A stretch of 11,786 nt of DNA from Campylobacterota bacterium. Its GTDB lineage: Bacteria; Campylobacterota; Campylobacteria; Campylobacterales; Sulfurovaceae. This document shows, one piece after another, positions 1 through 7,659 of the stretch. The notes beneath the pieces were generated by a model. The model saw only the letters and a program-made list of their open reading frames with translations, was not told the DNA's origin and ran no database searches. Position 1 is the stretch's first letter, and every line of letters begins with the position of its first letter. The stretch spans positions 1-11,786 of the forward strand of contig DRQB01000108.1 of NCBI GenBank assembly GCA_011330645.1, written 5' to 3'. The translations under genes were made by a program, and so were the position numbers.

Positions 1-539
1 ACAATATGTGTTTCATCTTGCGGGTACCACCACTTTTGAAAGGATGCTTGTTCATTAGAGTGAAACTCTGTTTGTATGGCAAGGTATCCACCACAGTTTA
101 ACTTTTCTAACAACTGTGCAAAAACCTCTCTTGGCTGATGCAGATGCTCAAAAACTTCTGTAGAGACTATGAGGTCATACTTTGTTGTTTCATCTAATGT
201 ATGGGGATGATAGATAGGGTCATAATAGTCACATACTATACCCTCATCTTCTAAGAGTTGCGCCAACAACGATGTACGCCCACAGCCAAAATCTAACGCT
301 GTTTTTACATTGCTAACATAGGGCAAAACAAAATCCAAAAAACGTTGAAAATACGCTCTGTACCCTGCATCTTCTTCACTGTTCTCATGAAGATTGTAAC
401 GCTCTTTTTGTGTTTCAAAATCCTGATAACACTCTGGAGACTTAAAGATATATTCGCAAGCTTTACAGTGATAGTATTTTATATCTGTCTTGTCATGTTT
501 AAATGATACTGTCGTTTGATTACAAATATGACATTTCAC
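1..539 (-). CDS. Zinc-ribbon class I SAM-dependent methyltransferase (C-terminus cut by window edge)
   Basis: The gene reads leftward off the window; about 179 residues are visible and the C-terminus is missing. I place the start at a GTG (539-537) because AAGGAG lies just upstream on the minus strand and the nearby ATG at 534 runs straight into a stop. The N-terminus carries C3-x2-C6 and C25-x2-C28, a four-cysteine zinc ribbon. A Rossmann methyltransferase core follows: motif I ALDFGCGRTS at about residues 81-90, an acidic stretch DYYDP at 104-108, and STEVFEHLHQP at about 126-136. That last motif is typical of Methyltransf_11/23-type enzymes that use S-adenosylmethionine. The substrate cannot be told from sequence. 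The ribbon-plus-methyltransferase layout is often seen near surface-polysaccharide or small-molecule modification genes, but no such neighbour is visible here. The family call is firm; the substrate is unknown. Confidence 0.85.
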   Translation of the reverse strand, partial: MKCHICNQTTVSFKHDKTDIKYYHCKACEYIFKSPECYQDFETQKERYNLHENSEEDAGYRAYFQRFLDFVLPYVSNVKTALDFGCGRTSLLAQLLEDEGIVCDYYDPIYHPHTLDETTKYDLIVSTEVFEHLHQPREVFAQLLEKLNCGGYLAIQTEFHSNEQASFQKWWYPQDETHI

Positions 540-561
540 TAGCACTCCTTAATAAGCGTTA

Positions 562-570
562 TGTTACTAT
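562..570 (+). promoter_or_regulatory. Candidate extended -10 promoter of the TRAP solute-binding gene
   Basis: TG-T-TACTAT fits the TGn-extended -10 pattern used by campylobacterotal sigma-70. Transcription would start near 577, giving a leader of about 24 nt that contains AAGGA (586-590), 10 nt before the ATG. There is no clear -35, as is usual in this group. Read by eye only. Confidence 0.4.
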
Positions 571-600
571 TTATCTAATTAATGCAAGGACGATTTAAAG

Positions 601-1698
601 ATGAAAAGAAGAGACTTTTTAACAACGACTGCTTTAGGTGCGAGTGCTGTGGCATTTAGTGCTTGTCATAGAGCAGAAGAGACAAATAAAGTTGGCAGTG
701 TCAATGTCAACAAAGCCAAAAAAGTCACCCTCAAACTTGCCACTTCCTGGCCTGCACATTTTCCCATAATGGGCACAGGTGTAGATGCCTTTGCAAAACG
801 CTGTTTTGAACTTAGTGGGGGAAGCTTGGAGATAAAAGTGTTTCCTAAAAACATTCTTGTCCCTGCCCTACAGGTTTTTGATGCTACTTCTGCAGCGCAG
901 ATAGATGCTTTTCACTCTGGTGTCTACTACTGGAAAGGAAAGAATCCTGCCTTCTCCATTTTCGGTGGGATGCCACTTGGATTGACGTCAGAAGAGATGA
1001 TAACATGGCTTAAATTTGGAGGAGGCTATGAACTCTGGCGAGAAATGTATGGAAAGTTCAATCTCTATCCACTCGTGGGAGGGACAACAGGACCACAAAT
1101 GGGAGGTTGGTTTAAAAAAGAGATTAACGCTCTTGCTGACCTCAAAGGGCTTAAAATGCGCATCCCTGGGCTTGGTGGAGAGGTGATGAAAAAACTTGGG
1201 GTCAATCCTGTGCTTCTTCCTGCTGGAGAGATATATACAGCGCTAGAGCGTGGTACCATCGATGCGACCGAATGGGTAGGACCGGCACTTGATAGTATGA
1301 TGGGCTTTGCCAAGGCAGCACCCTACTACTATACAGGGTGGCATGAACCGGGAAGTATTTTAGAAATCACTTTCAACAAAGCCCGTTGGGAGAAGCTCAG
1401 TGATGAACATCGTGCCATTATTACTGCTGCCAGTGAAGAGATGACAGGAAATATGCTTCAGGAGTTTAGATATAAAAATGCCAAAGCACTGCAAGCACTA
1501 CCAAAAAATGTACAGATTAAAACCTTTCCTAAAGAGATGATGGACGCTGCAAAAGTAGCACTGAACGAAGTATTGGAAGAGGAGAGTAAAAAAAGTGCTG
1601 ACTTTAAAAAGGCATTAAAAAGTTATCAAGGTTTTGTCAAACTCAATAAACCATGGGATGATATCAGTACCAAAAACTTTTTAGAAATTCGAGGTTAA
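601..1698 (+). CDS. TRAP transporter solute-binding protein, DctP family, 2-oxo/hydroxy-acid (TakP-like) type, Tat-exported
   Basis: This is the extracytoplasmic ligand-binding subunit of a TRAP-type secondary transporter. The N-terminus has a twin-arginine signal (KRRDFL, residues 2-7) followed by a hydrophobic stretch and AFSAC, with Cys22 as a possible but imperfect lipidation site. The mature part begins with the family's typical beta strand (KVTLKLATSWP, 41-51). MRIPG (186-190) supplies the conserved carboxylate-binding arginine R187. PAGEIYTALERGTIDATEW (207-225) is close to the signature of the TakP/lactate-binding branch, which holds monocarboxylic 2-oxo or hydroxy acids with a metal ion. 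The length of 365 aa is normal. No DctQ or DctM permease gene is adjacent, so the partner must lie elsewhere or the protein acts in sensing. The exact ligand (pyruvate, lactate or a longer 2-oxo acid) is inference. The stop codon overlaps that of the convergent CAP gene. Confidence 0.9.
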   Translation: MKRRDFLTTTALGASAVAFSACHRAEETNKVGSVNVNKAKKVTLKLATSWPAHFPIMGTGVDAFAKRCFELSGGSLEIKVFPKNILVPALQVFDATSAAQIDAFHSGVYYWKGKNPAFSIFGGMPLGLTSEEMITWLKFGGGYELWREMYGKFNLYPLVGGTTGPQMGGWFKKEINALADLKGLKMRIPGLGGEVMKKLGVNPVLLPAGEIYTALERGTIDATEWVGPALDSMMGFAKAAPYYYTGWHEPGSILEITFNKARWEKLSDEHRAIITAASEEMTGNMLQEFRYKNAKALQALPKNVQIKTFPKEMMDAAKVALNEVLEEESKKSADFKKALKSYQGFVKLNKPWDDISTKNFLEIRG

Positions 1699-2960
1699 TG
1701 TTGCACCAAAATATGCAACTTCCTTGTTCCGGTGTCAAGGGTAAACTCTTTTATTTTCTCAGACATAAGTGTCAGTTTGATGGTATTGTTATCTAAAAAC
1801 TGTATATCGACGTCTTCTGGAAATTGTATATCATGTAAAATATCATGTGCATCTACAGGCATAAAATAAATCACATAACTTTTTCGAGGTACGATAGTGA
1901 GTTCATCATAAAGTTTTGAAACACGATAAAACTCTTCTTGAATTCTTGTTGTATAAAAAGACCATTGATATTCTTTGATTTCATCACCTACACGATAAAG
2001 TACTTCTGCTCTGTATTTGCTATTGTATGCCAAACGTTTTAACGGAAAAATCGCAAATTGATTACGAGTAAATCGTTGATGGGGATCATTTTCTTTATCC
2101 ATAAGATGGACATCCACATGATTTTCTTCATAATCATACAGGTTAAAAGCAATCAATGAGACATCTTTATAGTAAAAATCATTAAACTCTATGCTAATTG
2201 GAAATCCACTTACGTCATAATTGGGTAAAGGATCAGGTATTTCTGAATAAAATGCAGGAGGTATCTCCCGTTGTCCATCATAGGGGTAGACAATCATACT
2301 TGGATTATTTTGTCTACCATAATCCATCGCTTCACTATAGTCTTTCTCTCGAATATGATGAGAAATATCTTTACAACTTGTCCAGTAACTGCCTGTTCCT
2401 GTGTAGCTTTTACCATGACAAAGCCTGTTTAAATCACTATTACCCATAAGAAATACAAAGGCCGTTCTGTCACTATTAAATTCAGCTTGAAAGACACCCA
2501 CACCTAATTCGTTGACGGTAGTACTTAAAAATCCAAACCGATGATAAATCGCTGAAAATAATCCATCTATCGCTTGATGTGCCGAATGTATATTTGTCGA
2601 TAAATTTTCACTTACATATGCTGCACTATAGCCCTTTTTATAGGCGCGTTCAAAAGGTTTCTCAGCTAAATAATGTGTATGTCCTGCTATTTCTTCATGG
2701 CTTGATTCATTATTTGATACCAGATAATAGGCATGGGCTTTAGCCGCAGCTTTTAAACTCTCATTGCTTGAGAAAGTAAGCATATTCATTTTACGACGTA
2801 TGCTATTGAGATAAGAATATGCTTCAATGCTTTCATAACTCACATCCATAGGAAGTGCTTTTCGAACAATCACTTCTTTAGAAGATAAACGTAAATCAGG
2901 GTCAATCAGCTGCCAAGCAGCCAACCCAATGAGAAAAGCAACAAAAAGTTTCATTAACAT
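1695..2960 (-). CDS. Membrane-anchored CAP/SCP-domain protein with C-terminal beta-sandwich-like region
   Basis: The start at 2960 has GGAG 9 nt upstream; an in-frame ATG two codons on is less well spaced. Residues 3-18 form one hydrophobic helix, an uncleaved signal anchor or signal peptide, so the protein should face the periplasm. Residues about 47-175 fit a bacterial CAP (CRISP/antigen 5/PR-1, YkwD-like) domain: LNSIR...L-AAAKAHAYYL with H76, SSHEE (H88/E89), a GYSAAYVSENLS block with E118, IYHRFGFLS with H140, and ELGVGVFQ (151-158). H88, E118 and H140 are candidates for the CAP cavity. Two cysteines at about 180-196 could form a disulfide. The C-terminal half (about 245-345) looks like an Ig-like beta domain ending in a W-x-F-x-T strand. 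The biochemical role of bacterial CAP proteins is poorly defined; protease or lipid-binding functions have been proposed. The stop shares TTAA with the convergent TRAP gene. Confidence 0.8.
   Translation of the reverse strand: MLMKLFVAFLIGLAAWQLIDPDLRLSSKEVIVRKALPMDVSYESIEAYSYLNSIRRKMNMLTFSSNESLKAAAKAHAYYLVSNNESSHEEIAGHTHYLAEKPFERAYKKGYSAAYVSENLSTNIHSAHQAIDGLFSAIYHRFGFLSTTVNELGVGVFQAEFNSDRTAFVFLMGNSDLNRLCHGKSYTGTGSYWTSCKDISHHIREKDYSEAMDYGRQNNPSMIVYPYDGQREIPPAFYSEIPDPLPNYDVSGFPISIEFNDFYYKDVSLIAFNLYDYEENHVDVHLMDKENDPHQRFTRNQFAIFPLKRLAYNSKYRAEVLYRVGDEIKEYQWSFYTTRIQEEFYRVSKLYDELTIVPRKSYVIYFMPVDAHDILHDIQFPEDVDIQFLDNNTIKLTLMSEKIKEFTLDTGTRKLHILVQH
1700..1719. terminator. Weak hairpin at the overlapping 3' ends of convergent genes
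   Basis: GTTGCA (1700-1705) and TGCAAC (1714-1719) form a 6-bp stem with an 8-nt loop. It sits immediately after the rightward gene's stop and inside the last codons of the leftward gene. There is no T-run on either side, so intrinsic termination would be weak. It is listed because no other structure separates the two convergent genes. Confidence 0.25.
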
Positions 2961-3008
2961 GCTTTACGACTCCAACGTATAGAATACAACTATCATATCC
3001 AATTTCAT

Positions 3009-3014
3009 ATTATA
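3009..3014 (-). promoter_or_regulatory. Candidate -10 box for the CAP gene
   Basis: A perfect TATAAT reads leftward in the 63-nt gap between the DUF234-type gene and the CAP gene. Transcription would start near 3002, giving a leader of about 41 nt. The CAP gene may therefore be transcribed on its own as well as by read-through. No TGn extension and no convincing -35 are visible. Confidence 0.4.
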
Positions 3015-3023
3015 ATGCCTCAA

Positions 3024-3950
3024 TCAATACTTTTTATTGGTATATTCAAGTAAATCATCCTCGCAGAGATTGTCCATAAGCTTTGCTAAATTTCTAAGAG
3101 AAAAGAGACGTAGATGCTCACCCTTCTCTTTTTTGAGTTCTGAAGAGAACTTATTTTTAGAGTAAAGGATAAAAGTATCGACATCCAGCTGGGCTTTGGC
3201 ACAGTTCTCTTTGAGTTTCGTCAGTTCAGATTTGTTCATTTTCTGCTTTGAATGCTTACAAGCACCTGCAAGCATCGCACCTGACTTACGTTTGCTTAAA
3301 ATGTCTATCTCCACATTCTTATCATAGTAGGAGCCAATACTCTCTATCGCATCTCCCTCAAACTCATCTTTAAGGCTAAGTTGTATGAGTTCAAGAAGCA
3401 GTTGTTCATAGATGAGTGTTGTAAATTCCGACTTCATCCCTTCCCAACGCTTTGTTACTTCAGCATAGTCACCCTCTTTGATACTCTTATAGGTAGGAGA
3501 AATAACAGCGAACCAAAAGCGCATAAAAGGAGTAATAAAAAGTAGTTTATCAGAGATACCATCTTTTTCATCTACAGGTTTTTCTACAGAACGGTCAAAC
3601 TTTAAAAATCCATCTTTGATGAGAAAGTCTATCACCTCTTCTCCATCTTCTCTACCGATATTTACTTTTTTAAAGGCAGAGTGTTCACGTCTGTCTCCTG
3701 TAGCTATGGCTGTGAGCATGGCATGGTAGGTAGGCTTTGAGTGTGTAATCTTCGTAAGGTCACCATGTATGTAACGGTAGTTATTGAGTACTTTATTGAC
3801 GATAAGCTTATCTAAAGGCTTCGTCATATCTACAGACCATCCCATACCGCCGAAAACTGAAAAATACTCCACAGCCTTTTCAAAGTCAGTCACACTGTTT
3901 TGAAAACAAAATGAACGGAATTGCTGTAATAGTGTGGGATGTTTAGACAT
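3024..3950 (-). CDS. Stand-alone DUF234-type protein (PD-(D/E)XK-like), copy 1
   Basis: This 308-aa protein resembles the C-terminal DUF234 region found on archaeal/bacterial AAA ATPases. It has the conserved PFMRFWFAVISP segment (141-152) and a later GSYYDKNVEIDIL (206-218) then GACK (229-232), matching the wwd...EID...gExK pattern of a restriction-nuclease-like core. The usual ATPase half is absent: there is no Walker A (GxxxxGKT) anywhere. The acidic residue normally preceding x-K appears replaced by A230, so nuclease activity is doubtful even though D216 and K232 are kept. Residues about 73-125 look like a winged-helix region. The start has GAAGG 7 nt upstream. A paralogue of identical length lies at 10371-11297, about 50% identical without gaps. 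The native role is unknown; DNA binding or cleavage is only an inference from the fold. Confidence 0.7.
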   Translation of the reverse strand: MSKHPTLLQQFRSFCFQNSVTDFEKAVEYFSVFGGMGWSVDMTKPLDKLIVNKVLNNYRYIHGDLTKITHSKPTYHAMLTAIATGDRREHSAFKKVNIGREDGEEVIDFLIKDGFLKFDRSVEKPVDEKDGISDKLLFITPFMRFWFAVISPTYKSIKEGDYAEVTKRWEGMKSEFTTLIYEQLLLELIQLSLKDEFEGDAIESIGSYYDKNVEIDILSKRKSGAMLAGACKHSKQKMNKSELTKLKENCAKAQLDVDTFILYSKNKFSSELKKEKGEHLRLFSLRNLAKLMDNLCEDDLLEYTNKKY

Positions 3951-3976
3951 AATATAACCTTCAAATTTATCTTAAA

Positions 3977-3982
3977 AGTATA
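3977..3982 (-). promoter_or_regulatory. Candidate -10 box for DUF234-type gene copy 1
   Basis: GC-TATACT reads leftward about 27 nt before the ATG. The predicted transcript start near 3970 leaves a leader of about 20 nt carrying GAAGG. The same GCTATACT string recurs in the promoter at 11348-11355. Confidence 0.4.
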
Positions 3983-4060
3983 GCTTATCTTCCCCTAATT
4001 ACTGATTTTATACTTTTTTACGATTCGTTACACTTTTATATTATCATAGGGTAATAGGGA

Positions 4061-4066
4061 TATAAA
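4061..4066 (+). promoter_or_regulatory. Possible -10 box of the multicopper oxidase operon
   Basis: TATAAA lies 36 nt before the oxidase ATG, which would give a leader of about 30 nt with AAAGGA at 4091-4096. The whole 3951-4102 gap is AT-rich and offers other candidates (TTTATATTAT near 4034-4043), so this placement is weak. I saw no obvious copper-responsive CueR- or CopY-type palindrome. Confidence 0.25.
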
Positions 4067-4102
4067 ACGTAATATCCTCAAAGAAAATAGAAAGGATACA
4101 TT

Positions 4103-6109
4103 ATGAGTAATACAAGCATAGATTTAACAGAATTAGGTGTTACAAGAAAATTAACCGATATACTACTTCCTTTTAAAACCAAACTTCCTCTACCAAAAAC
4201 CATATCATTTATAGACGATGAGGATGATGAAGACGAATGTAGTAAAACTATTAAAATAAAAAAAGGTACGGCAACACTCTATAACGATTCAGATACAGGT
4301 ATAAAAATTAAAGTACCTATCTGGGGATATGATGGTAAATATCCTGGACCAACTATTGAAGTAGAAAGAGACAAAAAAGCGATTATTAATTGGGTCAATG
4401 ATGTTCCTGATAGTTCAAGGCAACCAAGCGTAGCTATCAAAGCAGACTATGGTGCAGCAGATGGTGAGATAGTTCCTCAAAACATACTTGGAAATCCCAG
4501 TGGTTCAGAAGTAACTATGGGACATAACGGTGCAGCATATTTTACACCACATCAGCATGGAGGTAAAACGGCTCCTAGTTATGATGGTGGTCCAGAAGAT
4601 ATGATTACGTACAAACAAAATCATCTTAACCAGTATGAAAACCATCAAAGAGCAACCATGCTTTGGTACCATGACCATGCTATGCACACCACACGACTGA
4701 ATGCATATGCAGGACTTGCAGGACTCTACATCATAAGAGACAAGGAAGAAGAGAGACTACATCTTCCGAGTGGTGAGTATGAAATACCATTAGTGATACA
4801 AGATAAAAACTTGACCACATTGGCAGAGGATTCAGAGCTTTTACACAAAGTAGAGTTTAATGAAGGTCCTCTAGAATTTTTTGGACCACTGACATTAGTC
4901 AATGGCGTTATATGGCCTATAAAAAAAGTAAAAAATAATTGGTACCGTTTACGTATACTCAATGGCTCTAATTCACGTGCATATCGTCTTATTTTTACAG
5001 AACGAGGTTGTGATGGAAGCTATAGTGCATGCGATGATATTGTAGTCAAACAAATTGGCTCAGATGGAGGGCTTATGAATGCAGTTGTAGATTTACCCAA
5101 TAATGGTCTAACCATAGCTCCCGCAGAACGTGTAGATTTACTGGTTGACTTCTCCTCTGTATCAGGAAAAGAAATTGTTTTACTTAATACTGCAGAATCC
5201 CCTTTCGCAAACGATGTTCCTCCTGCAACCATTGCGGAACTATTCCCTCCAAATCCTGCACTAGATGATAGACGTACACCTTATCCTGAAGTGATGATGT
5301 TTAAAGTAACCCATACCAGTGACGATGATGAAGATGATATAAATCTTACTCGTTTAAACACCAAATTGTCTACACTCGCAAGTTATATCAATGAAAAACC
5401 AAATCTTGATGATGTAGTTAAAGTACGAACAGTAGCTATAGTAGAAAAAGCTGTTACTGATGGTGCTGTACTTGTTCTATGGGAACTAGTTCCTGTGGCT
5501 AATGTCGCAGCCGAAAGTCCTATTTTGACAGCAGACCGTTGTGTAAATATTGATGGGGTAGAATATGTTGCTGTGGCAGAACGATATCATGATCCCGTAA
5601 GTATCATTATCCCTGAGGGGAGTACAGAACGCTGGAGATTTGTAAACCTCACGGCAGATACACATCCTATGCATGTTCATTTGGTTCAATTTTTACCTAT
5701 TATGAGACAAAATATTCTAACGGTTAATGGTACAGCTATAGACCGAAGCAACACGGCGACAGATTCGGTAGGAGATCAAATACTTGCAGAAACACAAACA
5801 AGTATACTCAATACTACACCTATAACATTGACTACTCAAACTTTAGATGATACAAACATTAATGCAAACCTAGATGCCAATGAACAATGTCTTAAAGATA
5901 CTGTACGTGTAAACCCTGGAGAAATGCTAGATATCATCGCACGTTTTGAAGAGTATCATGGACGTTTTGTCTATCACTGTCATTTACTTGAGCATGAAGA
6001 TCATGACATGATGAGACAATTTATAGTCACTAGAAATGATATTGATATGATGCATAAATCACCTGTTTCTGTCAAATCAAATGATAATTGTTTACCTCCT
6101 AGCCCATAA
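4103..6109 (+). CDS. CotA-like multicopper oxidase (laccase/bilirubin-oxidase type) without signal peptide
   Basis: Such enzymes oxidise phenols, pigments or metal ions and reduce O2 to water. All copper ligands are visible: HQH (H150, H152), WYHDHAM (H190, H192), HPMHVH (H521, H524, H526) and HCH-x3-H-x4-M (H625, C626, H627, H631, M636 as axial T1 ligand). The block AYAGLAGLYIIRD...LPSGEYEIPL (201-230) is characteristic of the CotA/phenoxazinone-synthase branch. At 668 aa it is about 150 longer than CotA. Extra sequence lies before the first HxH, between domains 2 and 3 (about 405-475), and between the last two ligand clusters (about 540-600). Acidic runs occur at 38-45 (DDEDDEDE) and 407-412. 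No signal peptide or Tat motif is present, so the compartment is unclear. AAAGGA lies 6 nt upstream. It is the first gene of a three-gene rightward cluster. The substrate is unknown. Confidence 0.92.
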   Translation: MSNTSIDLTELGVTRKLTDILLPFKTKLPLPKTISFIDDEDDEDECSKTIKIKKGTATLYNDSDTGIKIKVPIWGYDGKYPGPTIEVERDKKAIINWVNDVPDSSRQPSVAIKADYGAADGEIVPQNILGNPSGSEVTMGHNGAAYFTPHQHGGKTAPSYDGGPEDMITYKQNHLNQYENHQRATMLWYHDHAMHTTRLNAYAGLAGLYIIRDKEEERLHLPSGEYEIPLVIQDKNLTTLAEDSELLHKVEFNEGPLEFFGPLTLVNGVIWPIKKVKNNWYRLRILNGSNSRAYRLIFTERGCDGSYSACDDIVVKQIGSDGGLMNAVVDLPNNGLTIAPAERVDLLVDFSSVSGKEIVLLNTAESPFANDVPPATIAELFPPNPALDDRRTPYPEVMMFKVTHTSDDDEDDINLTRLNTKLSTLASYINEKPNLDDVVKVRTVAIVEKAVTDGAVLVLWELVPVANVAAESPILTADRCVNIDGVEYVAVAERYHDPVSIIIPEGSTERWRFVNLTADTHPMHVHLVQFLPIMRQNILTVNGTAIDRSNTATDSVGDQILAETQTSILNTTPITLTTQTLDDTNINANLDANEQCLKDTVRVNPGEMLDIIARFEEYHGRFVYHCHLLEHEDHDMMRQFIVTRNDIDMMHKSPVSVKSNDNCLPPSP

Positions 6110-6130
6110 AATGTGGTTGAGGGAGGGAAA

Positions 6131-6145
6131 ATGAATAATACTTAA
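6131..6145 (+). other. Four-codon mini-ORF with strong ribosome-binding site
   Basis: GAGGGAGGGAAA is followed directly by ATG AAT AAT ACT TAA in the gap between the oxidase and the next gene. The site is purine-rich enough to bind ribosomes. It could be a translational-coupling device, a decayed start, or chance. The next gene has its own AAGGA (6148-6152), just after this stop. Confidence 0.25.
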
Positions 6146-6158
6146 AAAAGGATAACAG

Positions 6159-7652
6159 ATGCATTTAATTGAATATCTTATGGATATACTCTCTAAAATA
6201 TTTTCTACCCAATCCCAAAAGTCATCAACAAATAATATAGATGAAAAAAGTATCCCAGAAAGTCATAGTAAAATAAAGATTCTATCGGTTGAATGCCTAC
6301 TCTATCTTCAGCCTACACCAGAATTTAAAACACCTTTTTTTGACATCCCCCAATCTATAGAAAATGAATCTTCATCAAATAATTCAACTGTTTTACATTC
6401 TATTTTTGGAAAAGATATCCAAGATGAGGCGATAAAAAAGCTGATGCTAGATATTCAAGAACAGACTGTCCCCTTACCCTTATGGAAGGTAACAGATATC
6501 TTGACTTCTAAGGAAGGAGCATTTCATGATAGTGGTTGTATCTATATCAATGAAGACTTCATACTCAGTGCTGAAGATTCTCCACAAAATGCATGGACAC
6601 TTTTTAGAGTGATGATAGAAGAGATTGGTCATTTTGTTGATTATCTATTGAGAAATAAATATGATACCCTTCAAGGCGATGCCAAAGGGGATGAAGGAAC
6701 ACGCTTTGCCAATGCATTTATTTATCATAATAAACTACTCCAACGTGATTTTCATTTTGCAAATTTTCATATGCAAACAGATACAGGAGAAATCAAAAGT
6801 TTTCGCCCACAAATTCTAAAGCAATCCCCTACAGAAGATGAAAAAGCAAAAACACTCCTATACACAGAGGATTCATCTGATGACCATGCAGCAGTCATGC
6901 TAAACAATGGCAAACAAGTTGTAGGTGAATTTTTTAAAATTAGAGGGGGTGGTGCTATCCATGAAAACCTCACACTTAAAGCGGCTAAAGCTGTCAATAT
7001 TGTTTATGACTATAGACTCGATGAGGGGTGTGCATGGCCTGATGTTCCATGTGAAAACGGAAATTCTATAGAGACATGTTATTTTAATACATGGAGAAAC
7101 TTAAATAAACCTGGGACATTAGCCTATGAAAGTCATCATGGTTCAAAACAATACTGGCACTCTATGGCTCCTACAGGGGAACATACCAACCAAGAAGTTA
7201 TAGAGACAATTATTGAACAGGTAAAAATATGGTTTCAAATGGCTGTTGAAAGAGGTGAAGGAGATGGTGGTTTTTGGAATAAAACTGGTGATGATGGACT
7301 TTTCCATATAGGAAAGATTCTACATATGGTTCAAGATTCATTTTCCCCATCTCATATCTCTAGAAATAATTCCAATGAAATCATGCAAATACAGGGATAT
7401 AACCTACAAGATGCACGAAAACATGGTAAGCCTGATAAGCAGGGGGATTCACCATATGCCCTAAATGCCCTCAAGTATTCTAAAAAAGTATTAACACTCT
7501 ATAAAGTTATTAAAGCCCATGATAGCTCACTGCAAATACCCAATATTTACCTTCCTCTTTTAGAAGATTTATTGAGAGACGAAATATATATGATACAATC
7601 AGATAGAAAAGATGTTCTTGCTGGTGGTACGCTAGATGAATTTAAAGGGTAA
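6159..7652 (+). CDS. Putative two-module protein: EExGHxxD metalloprotease-like region plus Zn-dependent phospholipase C/P1-nuclease-like region
   Basis: I do not recognise this 497-aa gene as a named family. Residues 150-185 contain MIEEIGHFVDYLL (E154, E155, H158, D161) followed by GDAKGDEGTRFANAF. This resembles the EExGHxxD...GDEG...FA motif I know from large secreted, calcium-binding-repeat proteins, thought to be metal-binding. The C-terminal half starts with AIHENLTLKAAKAV (266-279), has DYRLDEGCAWPD (284-295) and HH...H (326, 327, 334), and then HIGKILHMVQDSFSPSHISR (383-402) with H383, H389, D393 and H399. That G-x-x-LHxxQDxxxPxH pattern is typical of zinc-dependent phospholipase C/S1-P1 nuclease folds. 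KHGKPD at 421-426 may add ligands. There is no signal peptide or transmembrane helix. AAGGA lies 6 nt upstream. The gene starts 49 nt after the oxidase and ends 7 nt before the next gene, so the three are probably co-transcribed. Enzyme activity is inference. Confidence 0.6.
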   Translation: MHLIEYLMDILSKIFSTQSQKSSTNNIDEKSIPESHSKIKILSVECLLYLQPTPEFKTPFFDIPQSIENESSSNNSTVLHSIFGKDIQDEAIKKLMLDIQEQTVPLPLWKVTDILTSKEGAFHDSGCIYINEDFILSAEDSPQNAWTLFRVMIEEIGHFVDYLLRNKYDTLQGDAKGDEGTRFANAFIYHNKLLQRDFHFANFHMQTDTGEIKSFRPQILKQSPTEDEKAKTLLYTEDSSDDHAAVMLNNGKQVVGEFFKIRGGGAIHENLTLKAAKAVNIVYDYRLDEGCAWPDVPCENGNSIETCYFNTWRNLNKPGTLAYESHHGSKQYWHSMAPTGEHTNQEVIETIIEQVKIWFQMAVERGEGDGGFWNKTGDDGLFHIGKILHMVQDSFSPSHISRNNSNEIMQIQGYNLQDARKHGKPDKQGDSPYALNALKYSKKVLTLYKVIKAHDSSLQIPNIYLPLLEDLLRDEIYMIQSDRKDVLAGGTLDEFKG

Positions 7653-7659
7653 CACTCAT

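Noticed and set aside
666..1313. Two leftward open frames (666-854 and 1065-1313)
   Set aside because: Both are antisense shadows of the TRAP solute-binding gene, whose family match is clear along its whole length.
2198..2449. Rightward 83-codon open frame
   Set aside because: It lies entirely antisense to the well-supported CAP-domain gene and shows no domain.
4505..5689. Four leftward open frames inside the oxidase gene
   Set aside because: The rightward frame carries every copper-binding motif in order; the leftward frames have low-complexity, unrecognisable products.
6767..6997. Leftward 76-codon open frame
   Set aside because: It is a shadow of the two-module gene, with a Ser-rich translation and no supporting motif.
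7636..7659. Longer start for the small membrane protein
   Set aside because: It would overlap the upstream gene by 17 nt with no ribosome site; the ATG at 7660 has AAAGGG at good spacing.
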